From: JBBIII01 sp037446575
GTDB taxonomy: Bacteria; Bacteroidota; Ignavibacteria; UBA10030
Length of the DNA: 15,734 nucleotides
Assembly: GCA_037446575.1 (NCBI GenBank)
Contig: JBBIII010000057.1
Location: forward strand, 1-15,734
Direction: 5' to 3'
In this document: piece by piece, positions 14,578 through 15,734 of the stretch
Position numbering within the stretch: position 1 is the stretch's first letter
Layout: each line of letters starts with the position of its first letter
Position numbers and translations under genes: made by a program
Notes under the pieces: generated by a model
The model's database searches: none
Told to the model about the DNA's origin: nothing
What the model saw: only the letters and a program-made list of their open reading frames with translations

Positions 14578-15734
14578 TTGAAACAAATTTTGACGTTAAT
14601 TGTTTTTAAATTGTTCTGTGTAACAATAGCTTTGGCTCAAGGTAATTATTATAGCACTATTGATACAAGTAGTTCTTCTTTTGTAATTAATCTTCATAAT
14701 CTAATCTATCCACACACTAAAATTACATATTATACTACAGCCGTAGCAAATTATGCAACTCGAGATACAACCGATGGAAAAAAAGTTGTAACTTGTGTCT
14801 ACTCTGGCGAAAATTATGTGTTCACACCCCCTTTTAGCTGGGGAACATATAGCCGTGAGCATACTTGGTGCCATAGTTGGATGCCTACATATCCATCTGA
14901 AAGCGGACCCGAATATTCAGATCAACATCATTTATATCCCACAAACCAGAACAAGGCAAATGGAATTCGGAGTAATCACCCTTTAGGCATAGTTGTCAAC
15001 CCATCCTATACTTATTTACAATGTAAGCTTGGAACAAATAATTTAGGTTATACAGTATTTGAGCCGAGAGATTCACAAAAAGGTGACGCCGCACGTGCTT
15101 TATTTTATATGGCAGTTTGTTATCATGGAGAAAATGGCAAAGATTGGTCATTCAATTATCTTAATACAGTTACTTTGCCAAGTAAAAACGAAGGTCCTCA
15201 AGATGTTGCTTTGCTTAAACAATGGCACCAACAAGATCCACCTGATGCATGGGAAATTGCAAGAAATGATTCTGTCTATAAATATCAAAGAAATCGAAAC
15301 CCTTTTATTGACAATCCAAAGTGGGTTGATATTATTGATTTCAATACGATGACTAAAACTGGGACAGCATCTTATGCGCCTGAACCGACATATCATGCAA
15401 CAAATTTCAACGCGGGCAACATAACGGATTCTTCTATTACTCTCACTTGGAGCAAGGCAGTAGCCGGCGCTCAGTCACCATCCGGTTATATTTTATTCGT
15501 TCGCGGAGATAATTCCTTTATTACGCCCGGTGATGGAACAGTATATCCAACTGATACTACTTCGTCAAATATAATAAAAATTATAAATCTATCGTCAAAC
15601 GATTCAACATTTATTGTAAGGAATCTTCAATCTGCCACTTTATATTACTTTAAGTTGTTTTCTTTTAATGGTGATAGCTCCTTACGAAATTATAAAACCG
15701 ATGGAGATGTTCCAAATATTTTTGCGCAAACAAC
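14578..15734 (+). CDS. Secreted endonuclease I (EndA/NucM family) with fibronectin III-like domain, 3' end outside window
   Basis: Open to the window edge: 385 residues are visible. Seen: a signal peptide (MKQILTLIVFKLFCVTIALAQ, cleavage likely after A19 or A20), then the endonuclease I domain with SREHTWCHSW (H95 in the conserved REH), SDQHHLYPTNQNKANGIRSN (D115, H117, H118, N123, N128), FEPRDSQKGDAARALFYMA and a WHQQDPPDAWEIARND...YQRNRNPFIDNP segment. This is the complete set for a metal-dependent ββα-type DNase/RNase. From about residue 272 a beta-sandwich resembling fibronectin III begins (SSITLTWSKA...GYILFVR...LQSATLYYFKLFSF). The start is a TTG: an in-frame stop lies at 14551-14553, no ATG lies between it and the TTG, and GGTGAT precedes it. 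Expected location is outside the cytoplasm, degrading extracellular or periplasmic nucleic acid. A sorting tail may lie in the missing end. Confidence 0.88.
   Translation, partial: MKQILTLIVFKLFCVTIALAQGNYYSTIDTSSSSFVINLHNLIYPHTKITYYTTAVANYATRDTTDGKKVVTCVYSGENYVFTPPFSWGTYSREHTWCHSWMPTYPSESGPEYSDQHHLYPTNQNKANGIRSNHPLGIVVNPSYTYLQCKLGTNNLGYTVFEPRDSQKGDAARALFYMAVCYHGENGKDWSFNYLNTVTLPSKNEGPQDVALLKQWHQQDPPDAWEIARNDSVYKYQRNRNPFIDNPKWVDIIDFNTMTKTGTASYAPEPTYHATNFNAGNITDSSITLTWSKAVAGAQSPSGYILFVRGDNSFITPGDGTVYPTDTTSSNIIKIINLSSNDSTFIVRNLQSATLYYFKLFSFNGDSSLRNYKTDGDVPNIFAQT

Noticed and set aside
14795..15352. Open frames at 14795-14986 and 15059-15352 on the + strand
   Set aside because: Both are out-of-frame shadows of the endonuclease I gene, whose conserved motifs run continuously through the same DNA.

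Overview
The window is AT-rich bacterial chromosome from a Gram-negative organism. It carries a rod-shape cell-wall elongation module, an exported Spy-like protein, and an exported endonuclease I fused to a fibronectin III-like domain. That mix, the low-GC base composition and the weak ribosome-binding sites at several starts fit the Bacteroidota/Chlorobiota side of the tree, for instance an Ignavibacteria- or Kapabacteria-like lineage. This placement is an inference from gene content; there is no rRNA or other marker gene to confirm it.

Left part (1-6798, + strand): a membrane-anchored SPFH/Band-7 protein is followed 46 nt later by one uninterrupted 1871-codon gene, the most unusual object in the window. 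Reading its product from the N-terminus, I see (i) a degenerate fold-type-I aminotransferase-like domain, (ii) a second aminotransferase domain with every classical PLP motif including the Schiff-base lysine K614, and (iii) about 950 residues carrying a spaced series of phosphoenolpyruvate carboxylase-like signatures (TVHPTQ, WSDWDGSNRP, PLFED, GSD, R1363-x-GG, a C-terminal NG). Several residues regarded as catalytic in true PEP carboxylases are replaced. PEP carboxylase makes oxaloacetate and aspartate aminotransferase turns it into aspartate, so a fusion would make metabolic sense. The degenerate residues equally allow a regulatory or repurposed carboxylase-like domain.

Middle (6799-12072, - strand): after a 19-nt minisatellite come, in transcription order, a SpoU/TrmH-family RNA methyltransferase, a Spy/CpxP-like exported helical protein with its own strong terminator, then mreD-mrdA-rodA. 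These three are tightly packed (ATGA overlap, then a 1-nt gap) and encode the peptidoglycan elongation machinery. mreB and mreC, the usual upstream partners, are not in this stretch.

Right part (12166-15734, + strand): a textbook -35/-10 promoter drives an orphan STAS-domain anti-sigma-factor antagonist. Next comes a pair of unrecognised membrane proteins 12 nt apart, closed by a rho-independent terminator. Last is a secreted endonuclease I with a TTG start whose C-terminal end runs off the window. No rRNA, tRNA, CRISPR array, insertion sequence or phage gene was recognised, and no gap between genes exceeds about 255 nt.
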